A stretch of 64,000 nucleotides of DNA. It comes from Pyropia yezoensis. Lineage: Eukaryota; Rhodophyta; Bangiophyceae; Bangiales; Bangiaceae. The translations under genes and the position numbers were made by a program. Positions 23,203-33,097 of this stretch are shown one piece after another. Position 1 is the first letter of the stretch, and each line of letters opens with the position of its first letter. The stretch is taken from assembly GCA_009829735.1 (NCBI GenBank), contig CM020620.1:2545447-2609446 (forward strand). The letters run 5' to 3'. The notes beneath the pieces are model-generated. The model was not told the DNA's origin. It made no database searches and saw only the letters and a program-made list of their open reading frames with translations.

Positions 23203-25368
23203 TCAAGCGACCGCCGGCTCCCACCACTCTTGCGCCGTCCAAACGGGAAGAATTACAGTGGCCGTTGCCTTGTCGGCGATGACCTTGTCCAGAACCCTGC
23301 TGGCCTGCGAAAATGGGGCGTTGATCCAGTTGTTCTCTGCGCCCCCCCACCACACCGCGAAGGCGTCCACCGCCTCCGTTCCTGGCGCATGCAGCTGCGT
23401 GTTGAACCTTGGGCAGACAGCGTTGAGGGGCGAGGCAAATCGGTCGACGGTGTGCTGGCCGTAGCGCCGCACCAATGCCTCGTACACTCCGGGATGCAGT
23501 CGCCAGTCGTCGCTGTCCGTCCGCCGAGACAGCGCATCCGCCCACACGTTGGCGACGGATGCCAACCAGGAAGCCTCGATGGAGATGCCCAGCCGCTGCA
23601 TCACGTCGTGCAGCTTGCGCAGCTCCTGCATGATGACCGGGGAGCGGCTGGAGAAGGAATTGACCACGTGCATGGCGACTCGGCTGTCCACGCGCAGTCT
23701 CAATACGCCGAGCTTGCCAGCCAATTGCGGACCGAAGGCCAGCAGGCAAAATCGTACTGCCACCAATTCCTTCACGTTGATGTGCAGGCTGCGGTGTTGC
23801 AGGCTGAAAAAGCCCGCAGCGGGTAGCAGGTCGCCCCAGTGACCTCCCCACCCCCAAGGCGATGCGTCCGTGGTGAGGACGCCGACCTCCGTGGGCCACA
23901 GCGCCCGACCAACGCCAGGCTCCCGCCGCAAGCGGGTGAACCACTGCAGGTCGCGCACCGCCCCGTGGGAGAGCAAGGTCGTGCCGGTCCGTCGCGTCTG
24001 CGCGTCGTACAGGCGGCGCAGGTAGAAGCGCGCGGAGGGAATGGCCAAAGAGCAGGACACCGCCGTGCCGGTGAAACGCGTCAGAGCCTTCGCGGATACG
24101 CGGCGACTGGTGCTCGTTGCCGCAGACAGCAAGGCTTTGGCCCCGCGGATGACTTTGTCCAGGCGCTCCTTCGGCAGCACGAGAACGCGGCGCCGGGTGT
24201 CGGCCAAGAAGCCGAGAATGGGCAGCCTGGTGGTGCCCGCAGCCACGCCCTTGGTGGCGTGAACGTGCAGCCCCAAGTCCGCAAACAGCCGCACGATCTC
24301 GACGCGGCCAGCCGTAGCCGAAGCCGCCGACGAAGGGCGCTCGTCCCGCCCCGTGGACGCGAAATCGTCCACGTACGCCATCATATGGAAGCCGCGTAGG
24401 CGAAGGGCAGCAACGACGGGGCGCAGCATTTTCGTCCATGCCCACGGCGATAGACGCATCCCGAAAGGTAGCACCCGTGGCTCGTAGACCACTCCGTCCA
24501 CGACGAATCGAAAGTACCTCCGGTGAGCGGGGAAAATACGTATGTGGTAGAATGCATTCTTGACGTCCCAAGAAATTAAGTGCTCGTCCGGGAGTACTCC
24601 AGCAAGAAAGCCGGCGAGCCGCTGGTACTTGAATGGCCGTGCCGCAATGTAGTGATTGATCTGTCTTAGGTCCACCACCATCCTGTCCTTGGGGCCGTGC
24701 ACGACAAAGGTCGGAGACACCCACGACGACCCGGCGCCGACCGCCTTGCTGAGTCGTCGGACGTAACCCGCACCCACCCACCGGTCGACTTCGGTCCGGC
24801 ACCAGACCAGCTCTGCGTACGGCATGGGATAGCCGCGGGAGCGTGTGGGCTTGGGGGTGGACACCCAGGGGATGCGCAAGCCGTAAAGGATAGTGCGCAA
24901 TACCCAAGGCCCCGCCCCGAGCGCGGCCCATACTCGTGTGGAGAGGCGGAGAGAGTTGAACGGGGAGACGGCCGCCGCCGCCGCGTCGTCCTCTGCAACC
25001 ACCTTCTCGTGTCGACTTTGCCGCTGGTTGGGGCGGCGCCGACGCTTGCGTGCCTTTGGGACGGCTGCGCCCCCCGGCACGCGAGGGGGCGAGCCCGACC
25101 CCCGAGATGGGCGGGGGGTCGGCGGCGCCCGGCCCGGCTTGGCCTTATGCGCCCCCATTGGGGCGCCCCCCTCGGCCGGGCTTGGCAGGCTTGGGCGTTG
25201 CGGCATCGCCGCGGATGCCGTTGGCGTGGCGCTCGCCATGGCGGCGGGCAGCGAGCCTGACAAAGCTCTCGTTCTGGGCAGCCTGGAGGAAGTCGTACGC
25301 GGGACAGTAGACGGCTGCGTCGGTGTCCTGGAAGACCAGCGACCGAAGAGTGTCCGCAGCGTGTCCAT
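23203..25368 (-). CDS. Reverse transcriptase-RNase H polyprotein of the DIRS-like element
   Basis: A 721-codon frame from an ATG at 25368 (another ATG at 25239). The reverse transcriptase spans roughly residues 180-400, with DVKNAFYHI (Asp 268) and the catalytic YVDD at 332-335. RNase H follows with Asp 501 (TTDAS), Glu 534 (NVKELVAV), Asp 561 (RVDSR) and Asp 611 (VWADALSR), so all four acidic residues are present. The C-terminal stretch (TVDRFASPLN to NNWINAPFSQ and WWEP) is the one usually found after RNase H in DIRS-type elements. The N-terminal 130 residues are basic and Pro-rich and overlap the end of the Gag-like frame by 224 bp. It appears intact. Confidence 0.93.
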   Translation of the reverse strand: MDTLRTLFGRWSSRTPTQPSTVPRTTSSRLPRTRALSGSLPAAMASATPTASAAMPQRPSLPSPAEGGAPMGAHKAKPGRAPPTPRPSRGSGSPPRVPGGAAVPKARKRRRRPNQRQSRHEKVVAEDDAAAAAVSPFNSLRLSTRVWAALGAGPWVLRTILYGLRIPWVSTPKPTRSRGYPMPYAELVWCRTEVDRWVGAGYVRRLSKAVGAGSSWVSPTFVVHGPKDRMVVDLRQINHYIAARPFKYQRLAGFLAGVLPDEHLISWDVKNAFYHIRIFPAHRRYFRFVVDGVVYEPRVLPFGMRLSPWAWTKMLRPVVAALRLRGFHMMAYVDDFASTGRDERPSSAASATAGRVEIVRLFADLGLHVHATKGVAAGTTRLPILGFLADTRRRVLVLPKERLDKVIRGAKALLSAATSTSRRVSAKALTRFTGTAVSCSLAIPSARFYLRRLYDAQTRRTGTTLLSHGAVRDLQWFTRLRREPGVGRALWPTEVGVLTTDASPWGWGGHWGDLLPAAGFFSLQHRSLHINVKELVAVRFCLLAFGPQLAGKLGVLRLRVDSRVAMHVVNSFSSRSPVIMQELRKLHDVMQRLGISIEASWLASVANVWADALSRRTDSDDWRLHPGVYEALVRRYGQHTVDRFASPLNAVCPRFNTQLHAPGTEAVDAFAVWWGGAENNWINAPFSQASRVLDKVIADKATATVILPVWTAQEWWEPAVA

Positions 25369-25913
25369 CGGTGGTAGCTAGCTGGAGGACCTTGTAGCGG
25401 GCGCTGGCGAGGACAAACAGCTGGTGCAGCGCCACACAGGTATCCTTGTCAAAGGACGAGACGGCTCTCCCCCGCTCCACCACCGCTTGCTCTCGCGTCA
25501 GCACGCGGTTGTGCAGGAATTGTAACCAGGCACAGATGTTGTACACAAATTTCAGGTCGTGCGCGGCCTTGCCGCCGACGCGGGACTGAACACGTGCGTA
25601 ACGCGTATCGCCAGTGACGTCAAATGGCGCAGGAAAGGCCAAGCGGGGGCTACCTTCCGGTGGCAGAACAAATCCGCGGATGATTGGAGGTGCCGCCCGG
25701 ATCTTGGCCACCTGCTTGGGGTCGAAGGGGCTGACGTACGACGGCTTCACCTTGGACTCGTCTCTTTCCCAGTCGTCACCGTCGAAAGGGCCCTCGTCCT
25801 CCGAGTAGTCCTCGTCGTCGCCGTCGTCTGGCTCGGAAGGCGGGCCGTCGTCGCCCCCCCCGCCGCCACCTCCAGGGCCACCGTTGCCTCCACCTGGGGG
25901 GCCGCCGCCACCC

Positions 25914-25945
<32 letters not shown>

Positions 25946-26284
25946 TCCGCCAGAACCCGCGCCAGATGCGCCGCTCTTGTCGGAGCCAGACCCTGACCCA
26001 CCGCCGTCCGCGCCAGCGTCAGCACCGCCGCCGGATCCGCTTCCACCTCCGCCGCCCGTCGCAGCACCTCCGCGACCACCACGTCGCGGGCGCCCCCCCG
26101 CGGCGCACGATATCACCGGGAGGGGGGGGGTGGAGTGGAGTGCCCAAAGGAGAGTGAGTAGCCAAAGGAGGGGGTACGTTGACCCCGAGTTACCCGTCGC
26201 CCCCAGATGGGGGCCGGGACGGCTGGACAATGCGTCACAAAGACCGTTCCCCCGCAGGGGTGCCAGCGCCACGATAGACGCCAT
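25145..26284 (-). CDS. Gag-like protein of the DIRS-like element
   Basis: A 379-codon frame from an ATG at 26284; the frame stays open further upstream without another ATG. The first half is extremely Gly/Ser-rich, then comes an acidic patch (EPDDGDDEDYSEDEGPFDGD) and a helical C-terminal domain of about 170 residues (KVKPSYVSPFD onward, with KAAHDLKFVYNICAWLQFL and LHQLFVLASARYKVLQ). It has no zinc knuckle. The assignment as Gag rests on position, immediately 5' of and overlapping the RT frame, and on the absence of enzyme motifs. It would form the RNA-packaging particle. Confidence 0.65.
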
Positions 26285-26321
26285 AGATCGGGGCCGCGTC
26301 GTGCCCACCGAGACCGGTAGA

Positions 26322-26351
26322 CGCTGTTTTCCCGTAGACGGAAAAACAGCG
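26322..26351. repeat. Hairpin in the retrotransposon 5' leader
   Basis: Arms of 14 bp (CGCTGTTTTCCCGT and ACGGAAAAACAGCG, one mismatch) around a 2 bp loop. A second, perfect 8 bp inverted repeat (GGGTGATC, GATCACCC) lies at 26529-26550. Both are upstream of the Gag ATG at 26284, where DIRS-type elements carry non-coding sequence. A role in RNA structure or circle-junction formation is speculative. Confidence 0.7.
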
Positions 26352-26647
26352 GACGTGCTGCACCCAGTGGCCAGGCGAAGGGACGCGGCGGCGTCGCCTC
26401 TTATGGGGCGCTGGGGCGGGGGGAGGTGCAGGGCACCGCCGTGGTGTGGCTGCCACGGCGGCGGCGGCGTGTGGCCGCCGGTGCTCGGCGTATCCGGCGC
26501 CGAGGCACCTCCCCCCCGCAGCGGCACGGGGTGATCGAAACGGATCACCCGTCGCCCGCGCCTCCGTCCATTCAATCTAACTAACAATTCCGGCGACGCC
26601 CAGAAGGGGAGCCTATAACCGACAAATCAGGGACATGATACGTGGGG

Positions 26648-29600
26648 GTATGTACATGTCTGTTTCTTCTACCCCTCACGAGAAGCATGCACATTGATGA
26701 TCGGGGGGCCACATGATTTCAGTTCCACACCCTCGTGCCCAGCCCGTCGGCGCAAGGCAAACACGTGTCTGAGAAGTCTTTCGAGAGTAGCGCTGCCTGA
26801 CGGTGCCCGCGTCGTGGTGGGGACTTCGCGGTCACCTCTAAGTCAACCTGGTGCACTTCGTATGCGCCGGTTGTGCCACAGTTTGTGGACAGTCACACGC
26901 TTGTGCAGCGAAACGTGTCTGAAACGACTCGTACTCGGTAGAAGGATGGGCGGACGGTCACTAAATTGCATCGACGGCTCGTGTAAATCTGCTCTGCTGA
27001 TGCGCGTTTGCGGAACATCGCTTCGCACTGTTGCTTGGATTTGCAAGGGACATGTGCATTTCGGATTGTTCCACGCGAGAATGTACTGCAAAACAATGCG
27101 GATTCTTGGCTATCTCAGCCGGTACAGGACAACACGCTCCACTTCTTAGATGATGACGTAGCCTTTTACGTCCTGGTAGGACTAGGACATAAATTGATAG
27201 AAAGAGAGCGTCTGCCACGCCGTGGTCCAGCTCGTGTACGTAAAATTGAGTTCTATGGGAGTTTTTCGGCGACATATGGGACACCTTGCGAATGCTTGCG
27301 TCGTCGATTCGGGCCCGATGCGCGGGGTTTTAGGAACATGGTTTAAGACCCACTGCGCAGCCATGCGTATCTAAAGCTCCCCCCCCCTCTTGGTTGTCCT
27401 CTCATCCAGTGGGCAACGAGGGCGCGCCTCGGGTGCCCTTCCGCTGACCTTCTGGCTCTTCACTCCGGTTGCACGCCCGCGATGCTGTCGCCTCGCAGTT
27501 TATCTACCCTTGGCCGGGGCAAACGCCGGCGCGCCGTCCGGGTGATTGGGGAGTAAATAAGGTCCCGCCACTGCGCTGCAGTCATCCAAAAACACGCACT
27601 CGCTCCCACGGGGGCAGGGGAGGAAGAAAGCAGGGGGGCAGACGGAGGTGGTTGCGGTAGCAGGACGGCGAGCGTGAGCGGTGGAGCAGCCCAACGCACG
27701 ATCTACTGGAACAGTAGCACCTATTCCCGTCCAGCTGTAAGGCAAATCCAATTGCTATTGCAGCTGCTCGAAAACCATCTCAGGACAAGAAGCGCACAAC
27801 GACCGCGCTTCACACGAAGTGCACGCGTACGACGTCCACACGTGCTTATCTGGTACTGCTTTTTTCCCTAGAGTCGTGGGACACTCTGGCAGCCGAGGAA
27901 AAAGTTTCGGGCGGTGACCTCATCGAATGCCTCAGAAACACTGTTTTATTCATTTGCCTGATTGCGTGAGACTCTCACCGTCGCCGCCGCCGCGGTTGTG
28001 TGACCTTCTCCACTGCCACCGCAATAGCCCTGCACTCCCGTCTCCATGACTGCCGCAACAGCCATCGCCGTCCCTCGCCCCCCACCAGCCGCTGTCCGAC
28101 CCCCCCGAGCCGCCGCCGCCGCGGCCGCCACATTCTGGCCCTAATCCCCCAACGTGTCTCAGCCACCGGCTCAGCGGCGACGGCGGCGGACCAAGTAGCA
28201 GCGTCGGCATCGGCAGCGGCAGCGGAAGCGGCAACGGCAGGGCCAGCGGAAGGAAGGCAACGTCAGGCGGTGGCGGCGGCAGCCAGTAGGGGCGGCAGCC
28301 AGCGGCGGCAACAGCCAGCGGCGGCGGCAGCCAGTGGGGGAGGCGGCCGGCGAGGGCGGCCGGGTGAGTGGGGGGGCATCCGGCAGAGTGGAGGAGCGGC
28401 AACGCCCAGCCGCGGCCGTGGTGCGCCCGGCTGCCGTTGTGACACCGCCCGGCCGCCGCGGTGACGCCGCCCAGCCGGCGGAGGCGACAGCCGGCAAAAG
28501 CAGCAGCCGGTAGCGGGGGCCTGCAGCAAAGCCGCCGCGACCGTCACGGGCGCCTCCCCCCAGCACAGGTCCTCGTCGGCGTAGCGGGAGATGTAGCCCC
28601 GCCGGTGGACCTCGCTGGACCTCAACGTATCCTCTGTCACAGAGCCGTACACGAAGCCCCCAATCTCGTTGAGGACCTCGCGCCGCCAGCACGCGTTGGT
28701 GCCCACAAAGTCCGTCATGCCAAACCCGTCACGCCCCGCGCAGATGCCGTCATAATAGATGGCGTTGTGGTGAGCACAGTAGTCGGGGTGGTCGCCGCTG
28801 ACATTGGCAAGCCGCTGCGGACAGCCCACAAAGCCGACATCCCGGTTGATCCGCCAGGACCTGGACGTGCCCGCCCCCAGCTCAGGGTCCTCGGCCTGGA
28901 TGAGCTGCAACTGGAGCCTGTCGCTGCACTGCTCATCCAGCATGAGCGGCAGGACGCGAAGGAGGTAGCTCTCAACAGACTCCATGTCCGCGTTGAGGAA
29001 AAGCAAAATCTTGCCGTCCGCGTTGCTGTTCGAAAGCACATTATTAATGTTGCCCGCCTTGTTGTGAACGTTAGCCGGCTTGACACGCGCGACCAGCGAG
29101 AGCCGCGGCAGCGCGCCCGGCGCGAACATGTCAGCGCCATATGGGCCAAACTCAAACTGGTGCGCCTCGACGGCACAGTCATGGCGGGGCAGGTTGTCGC
29201 CCGCCTTGACGGTGCAGTGCTCAACCAAGCACCTTTCGTTCATCGTTTCCTCAAGGAGGGGGTCGTAGCCCGCCTCCTCCACGCACATCTGGTAGGACGA
29301 GGCCAATGTCGCTCCGCTTAGCCATCTTGGACGTGGAAAAGAACGCGTCGTCGGCGATCCGGATGTGCAGCAGATGCGCCGGGTACTCGAGCTTCATCGC
29401 AGCCCGGATGTTCAGACGCAGCTGCTCCGTGTCCTCCTTGTAGTGGCAGATGATGACGTCCACGGTCGGCCAGTCAGCCACCGGTAGCGCGGGCCGGAGG
29501 GCGTCTAGGCTGCGCCAGCGACGCTTGATCGGCTTCCACAATCCAAAGTGGCTGATGAGTACCGATACGAACAAAAGAATCTCGCTCATGACGAGCACCA

Positions 29601-29714
29601 CCCAGCAAACAGGTGCCTGACGGTTCTCACCTCGAACAGAAAGCCAGAAAAAGTAGTAGGCGCCCGCCGGGATCATCGCGAGGTAGAAGAACCGAAAGAC
29701 CAGCATGGAAACGA
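26648..29714. repeat. 3.07 kb direct duplication, right copy
   Basis: Counterpart of 18935-22000 (see there). On its right it continues without a break into the CBM48-coding start of CESA, so this copy is in its ancestral setting on that side; the left copy keeps the probable ancestral left flank. Confidence 0.97.
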
Positions 29715-30641
29715 TGTCACTGGTGCTGTCGTGGCTGTAGAGGTCGAGCCCCGACTCTTGCGGTCGAGCCCCGACTCTTGCGAGAGCACACGGTGGGTGC
29801 GAGAGGGGCGGCTTTTGCCCCACTCGTCGTCTGCCTCTCCATTTCGGTCGCCGTCACCGCTCCCATGGCGTACGTTGACCCGCAAGCCCACCTCGTTGAC
29901 TAGCGTCGGACAGTCGGGGTTGTACTTGGGCTGGCCATCTACGAGGAAGCTGTAGGTAAGGCGCCCAAGCGGTACAGAGACCACCACACGGAAGTACCCG
30001 GGCCGCACAGTCTCCATTGGCACGGCCACAGTAAACCGGTCCCAGCTGCCCAGCAGACACAGGATACGGCCGCCGGCGGACCATTCAAACATGTGCAGCT
30101 CCTTCGTACGTAGGTCGCTCTCGCTCTCGTCGGCAGGCTCCAGACGCCGGCCGTGACGAGCCGCCAAACGACTGGCCGTCGACGCATCCCGGCTGGTCGC
30201 AAGGAAGCGAATGGAGCCGGGCTCCCCGCTGCGACCACCGACATCGCGACCTCCACTGCCACCGGTGCGACTATGAGACATGGAGCGCGCGTGGTAGGAG
30301 CGGAGGGTCGTGGTGCCACAAGCGCTGTCACCGCCGCCGTCACGGCCGCCGCCGCTGCCATGGCTACCGTCGCGCCCACTCCGCCGTATGCTGTTGGCAC
30401 CGAACGAGGCCCCTTCGTCAACAGATGGGACGGTCAGCAGGCGCCGGGCTTCTGACTCAGCTGCCGACTCGAGCCGGCTAGGCGGATACAGGGACGGGGT
30501 GGCCGACGAGTAGAAGGCCGATGCAAAACCCGAAATGTACGAAGAAGAGGAGCCGTCCGAGGTGGTCGTCGCGTCGGCCGAGGCGCCCCCGCCGGGCACC
30601 GCTGCCGCGCCGGGGGCAAACAGGGCGTCGACAGAATCCAT
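28520..30641 (-). pseudogene. CBM48-cellulose synthase, right copy, frame-disrupted and C-terminally short
   Basis: From ATG 30641 (start MDSVDALFAPG) a Ser-rich N-terminus of about 180 residues leads to a CBM48-type starch/glycogen-binding module at about residues 182-265 (HMFEWSAGGRILCLLGSWDR to LVDGQPKYNPDCPTLVNEVG), then the first CESA membrane helices and the GT2 domain as in the left copy. CBM48 fused to CESA is a red algal arrangement. Three defects are visible. A 20 bp tandem duplication (29742-29761 and 29762-29781) shifts the frame in the linker; with one copy, the frame reads straight from VLSQESGLD into the helix. A one-base break lies near 29308. The frame ends in low-complexity sequence after AALLQ (near 28522), so QxxRW is missing. 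The DxD site reads NAD. It is a pseudogene unless the breaks are assembly errors and the C-terminus lies in an unseen exon. Confidence 0.85.
29742..29781. repeat. 20 bp tandem duplication inside CESA
   Basis: GGTCGAGCCCCGACTCTTGC occurs twice in direct succession (29742-29761, 29762-29781). Because 20 is not a multiple of 3, it alone explains the frame shift between the CBM48 part and the catalytic part. It lies only 28 bp from the edge of the 3.07 kb duplication. Confidence 0.97.
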
Positions 30642-31650
30642 CTCAGGGGACGAGGATGACGTTGCGACGGCGGCCAACGACGGCGACGTTGTGGACACGC
30701 AGCAAGGTGGGCGTAAGATGCAAAGCGGAGGGTGAGGGGATGAGTCGGGGCAAGAGCAGGCGCGCAAGGAAGAAAGGAGAAGGTGGGAGCTCGATGAAGC
30801 GCTCGAGTGTCGTGGACAACAGGACCCGCTCAGGCCGGCAGCCACGGCTGCCGCAAGTACCCGGCTCAGAACAGCAGCGAGACAGAGCCGCCCTGCCACA
30901 ACAAGGCACCAGACCCAGGAACGAGTGCGCGACGCGGCTGAGAGGGCGACGCGGCACACCGCTCCGCGACACCACGGCCACGCGGCGCTCAGGCGCCACA
31001 CCCAACGCAGCAGTCCAAACCACAAACCTGAAGAGCCGACGGCAGCTGCCACTGTCGTCGCCGTCGAGAGCGAGGCGCTCACCCCGCACTCAGTCAACGC
31101 CAGCAGCCGTGAGGGCGGCCACGCAAGCGGGAACGCGCCGCGCTCAGCTCATCACGCAGAAGACCCGCCCGTCAGTCATCTTCTGAGGGTCGGTGCCGTC
31201 GCCATTCAGCGAAAATCGTTCCGCGGGCCTTCTTGTGGCAGAGCAAGAGTCGTCGAGGGGAAAGGGGTGGCACATGGAAGACGCAGAGTTCCAACACATC
31301 AGCCGAGGCCCGCCACAAAATTGAACATCAAAACTAGAAATCACTTCTCACTCAAACCCTTAATACGCTCGCGCCATATAGGCACGATACAAAGCTGCCC
31401 GGGCTGCCCAGTTGCCCTTGCAGTGCACGAAGTACAGAAAGGCCTCCTCTACGTGTCGAATAGCTCTGCTCGTGGCAGTCGGTGATTGCTTTCCAAAAGA
31501 AAGCTGTACATCAAAAAAAGACCGACAACAATGACCAACTGCTTGGCGCAAAAGCCTACGATCGTTAGCGGTTAGTTCGAAAAACTTGGTCGGGTTACAC
31601 GCTCTCAAATTCTTACTCGGTGCCTCGATGAGATAGGCACAAGGCAGAGA
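30642..31650. other. Upstream region of CESA and intergenic space
   Basis: The CESA frame stays open upstream of its likely ATG up to 31097, but that extension is low-complexity. From about 31140 to 31620 the sequence is AT-richer. A minus-strand frame at 31608-31360 (82 codons, ending AALYRAYMARAY) is compositionally protein-like but matches no family I know; it is a weak candidate for a small gene or exon. Confidence 0.35.
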
Positions 31651-31651
31651 C

Positions 31652-31840
31652 GCCGCCGCGGAGGGTGGGAGCGGATGCGCCGCGGCGGAGGGTGGGGGCG
31701 GAGGCGGCGCCGCGGAGGGTGGGGGTGGAGGCGCCGCGGCGGAGGGTGGGGGTGAAGACGCCGTCGCGGAGGGTGGGGGTGGAGGCGCCGCCGCGGAGGG
31801 TCAGGGTGAAGGCGCAGCGGTGGAGGGTAGAGGCGCAGGC
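31652..31840. repeat. 27 bp minisatellite, 7 units, at the kinesin 3' end
   Basis: Seven imperfect units of 27 bp (type GCCGCGGCGGAGGGTGGGGG plus TGGAGGC) fill 189 bp exactly. The last unit and a half encode the C-terminal residues of the kinesin frame, and its stop codon (31801-31803, minus strand) is created by a GGTCAG variant of the GGTGGG found in other units. Copy-number or sequence change here would alter the protein's tail. Confidence 0.85.
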
Positions 31841-33097
31841 GCCGCAGCCTCAGCGAGGCTACGTGCGGCCGCGTTCCCCTTAGGCACACCAGCGCCGCCC
31901 GCCTTCTCAGTCACAGACCGGACGCCCGGACGGGCCCGCGCGCCCCGCGCGTCCTCCGCGCGGCGAAGCGTAGACTTGAGTGCGCTCAGGGGCGCGGCCA
32001 GTGAAACGCAGGCCACCATGACAGCCCGCCCCCCGCGTAATAGTGCAGCCTGCAGCAGACTGGTCACGGATGAGTTCCTGAAAGGAACGTAACCGGGCCG
32101 CCGCAGAGCCGCAAAGACCAGACCCAAAGCGTGAAGGTCTCGGTTATTGGCCTTGGTCTCGGCTTCCTGGACGCCGCACGCCTCGCTGTCCCCAAGCCCC
32201 TCCCCGCCCACCAAGTCAAACAGCCAAAAACTGGTGGTTGGAGGGGCAGGTGCGTCCACAGACGAGGGGGGCCCGACGACGGCGAGCTCCACCACCGCGT
32301 GGGAGCGCGACGACGAGGAGTTGAGCTTCGTCGCTGACGTGCGGCGCCGCCCCAACGCCGCGTCCAGCAGGGTGCAAAACTCTGGCAGGGTCGCCAAGGT
32401 GACCGCCGTGGCGCCCGACAGCTTGGTACCGCCGCCGGCGCTGGGCAACAGGCGAACGCCTTCCGCCTGGTGACCCGCCTGGCTGTAGGCGCCGGCGGGT
32501 GCCCCACGAGCGCCGCCCGTCCCTCTGTCCCCCCCCCCCGCTGCCGCCGCCCGCGCCGCTCGCCTTTGGGATGCCTCCAGCGAGAAGGTCCGCCGGTGTT
32601 CCCAGGTACAGCTCCACAATAGAAGCCCGTATCGTCCGCCCCGCCCCCTCGGTCTGCACAGCCGTGAGCAGGTCCGCCGCAACCCGTACGGCCACCCCCG
32701 CGGCGGGCCACGCCTTGACCGGATCCCCCGCTGACGCCGCTTCCACCCCGCGACAGGCGGCGCCAGCCAGCCCCCCCAGGAGAGTGTGGGTCTTGCCCGA
32801 GCCGCTGGGGCCAAACGTGAAGACGGTGGCGGGGGCGCCGCCCAGCACCCCCGCCACAAGATGGGCCACCGCGCCGTCGTAGACGTCCGCCTGGCTGGCG
32901 GCGGCGTCGAAGACCCCGTCGAGGTTGTACGCCTCCGCCCAGCCTCTCCGGGACGCGGGGGGTAAGCCGGCGAGGCGGATGGACGCAGCACCAGGGTCAG
33001 CCACAAGAGTGGCGCCCTCAACCGACCCTTCCCCATCGAAGTGGGGGCGGACACGCGCCAGCACACGCACGGCGGCCTGGGCAGGCTTACGAGCCAT
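31801..33097 (-). CDS. Kinesin motor-domain protein, frame changes at a C11 run
   Basis: Kinesins are ATP-driven microtubule motors. From ATG 33097 (start MARKPAQAAVRV) all four nucleotide-site motifs are visible in order: RVRP near residue 17, P-loop GPSGSGKTHT near 94-103, switch I NSSSSRSHAVVEL, and switch II DLVGGE (usual DLAGSE, key Asp, Gly and Glu kept). The distal motor sequence NRDLHALGLVFAALRRPG, VPFRNSSVTSLLQ and MVACVSLA follows. The protein, about 430 residues, is little more than a motor: no coiled coil or tail. The N-terminal part and the part from SGATAVTLATLPEF onward lie in different frames, joined across a run of 11 C at 32529-32539, so a homopolymer length error is likely. 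Subfamily not assigned. It is divergent from the gene starting at 34261. Confidence 0.85.

Larger units (their letters stand above)
22001..26647 (-). mobile_element. DIRS-like tyrosine-recombinase retrotransposon
   Basis: Read on the minus strand, this 4.65 kb element carries a Gag-like frame, a reverse transcriptase plus RNase H frame, and a tyrosine recombinase, the gene set of DIRS/PAT/Ngaro-type elements, which use a recombinase instead of a DDE integrase. Both edges coincide with the edges of the 3.07 kb duplication. I find no terminal inverted or split direct repeats, and the recombinase frame runs straight into host sequence at 22000, so the 3' end, where a terminal repeat would be expected, seems to be missing. 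The subfamily (DIRS, PAT or Ngaro) cannot be fixed without the termini. Confidence 0.9.

Noticed and set aside
22960..24931. N-terminal two thirds of the 990-codon minus-strand frame that ends in the recombinase
   Set aside because: It overlaps the reverse transcriptase in another frame and is compositionally biased; only the last ~330 codons carry recombinase motifs.
28461..29321. 286-codon plus-strand frame opposite CESA (and its twin at 20747-21607)
   Set aside because: Antisense shadow of the conserved CESA frame, with no family features.
29742..29781. The 20 bp duplication as a tiny intron
   Set aside because: A 20 bp intron is implausibly short and lacks GT-AG ends in the needed place; an exact tandem duplication explains the frame shift fully.
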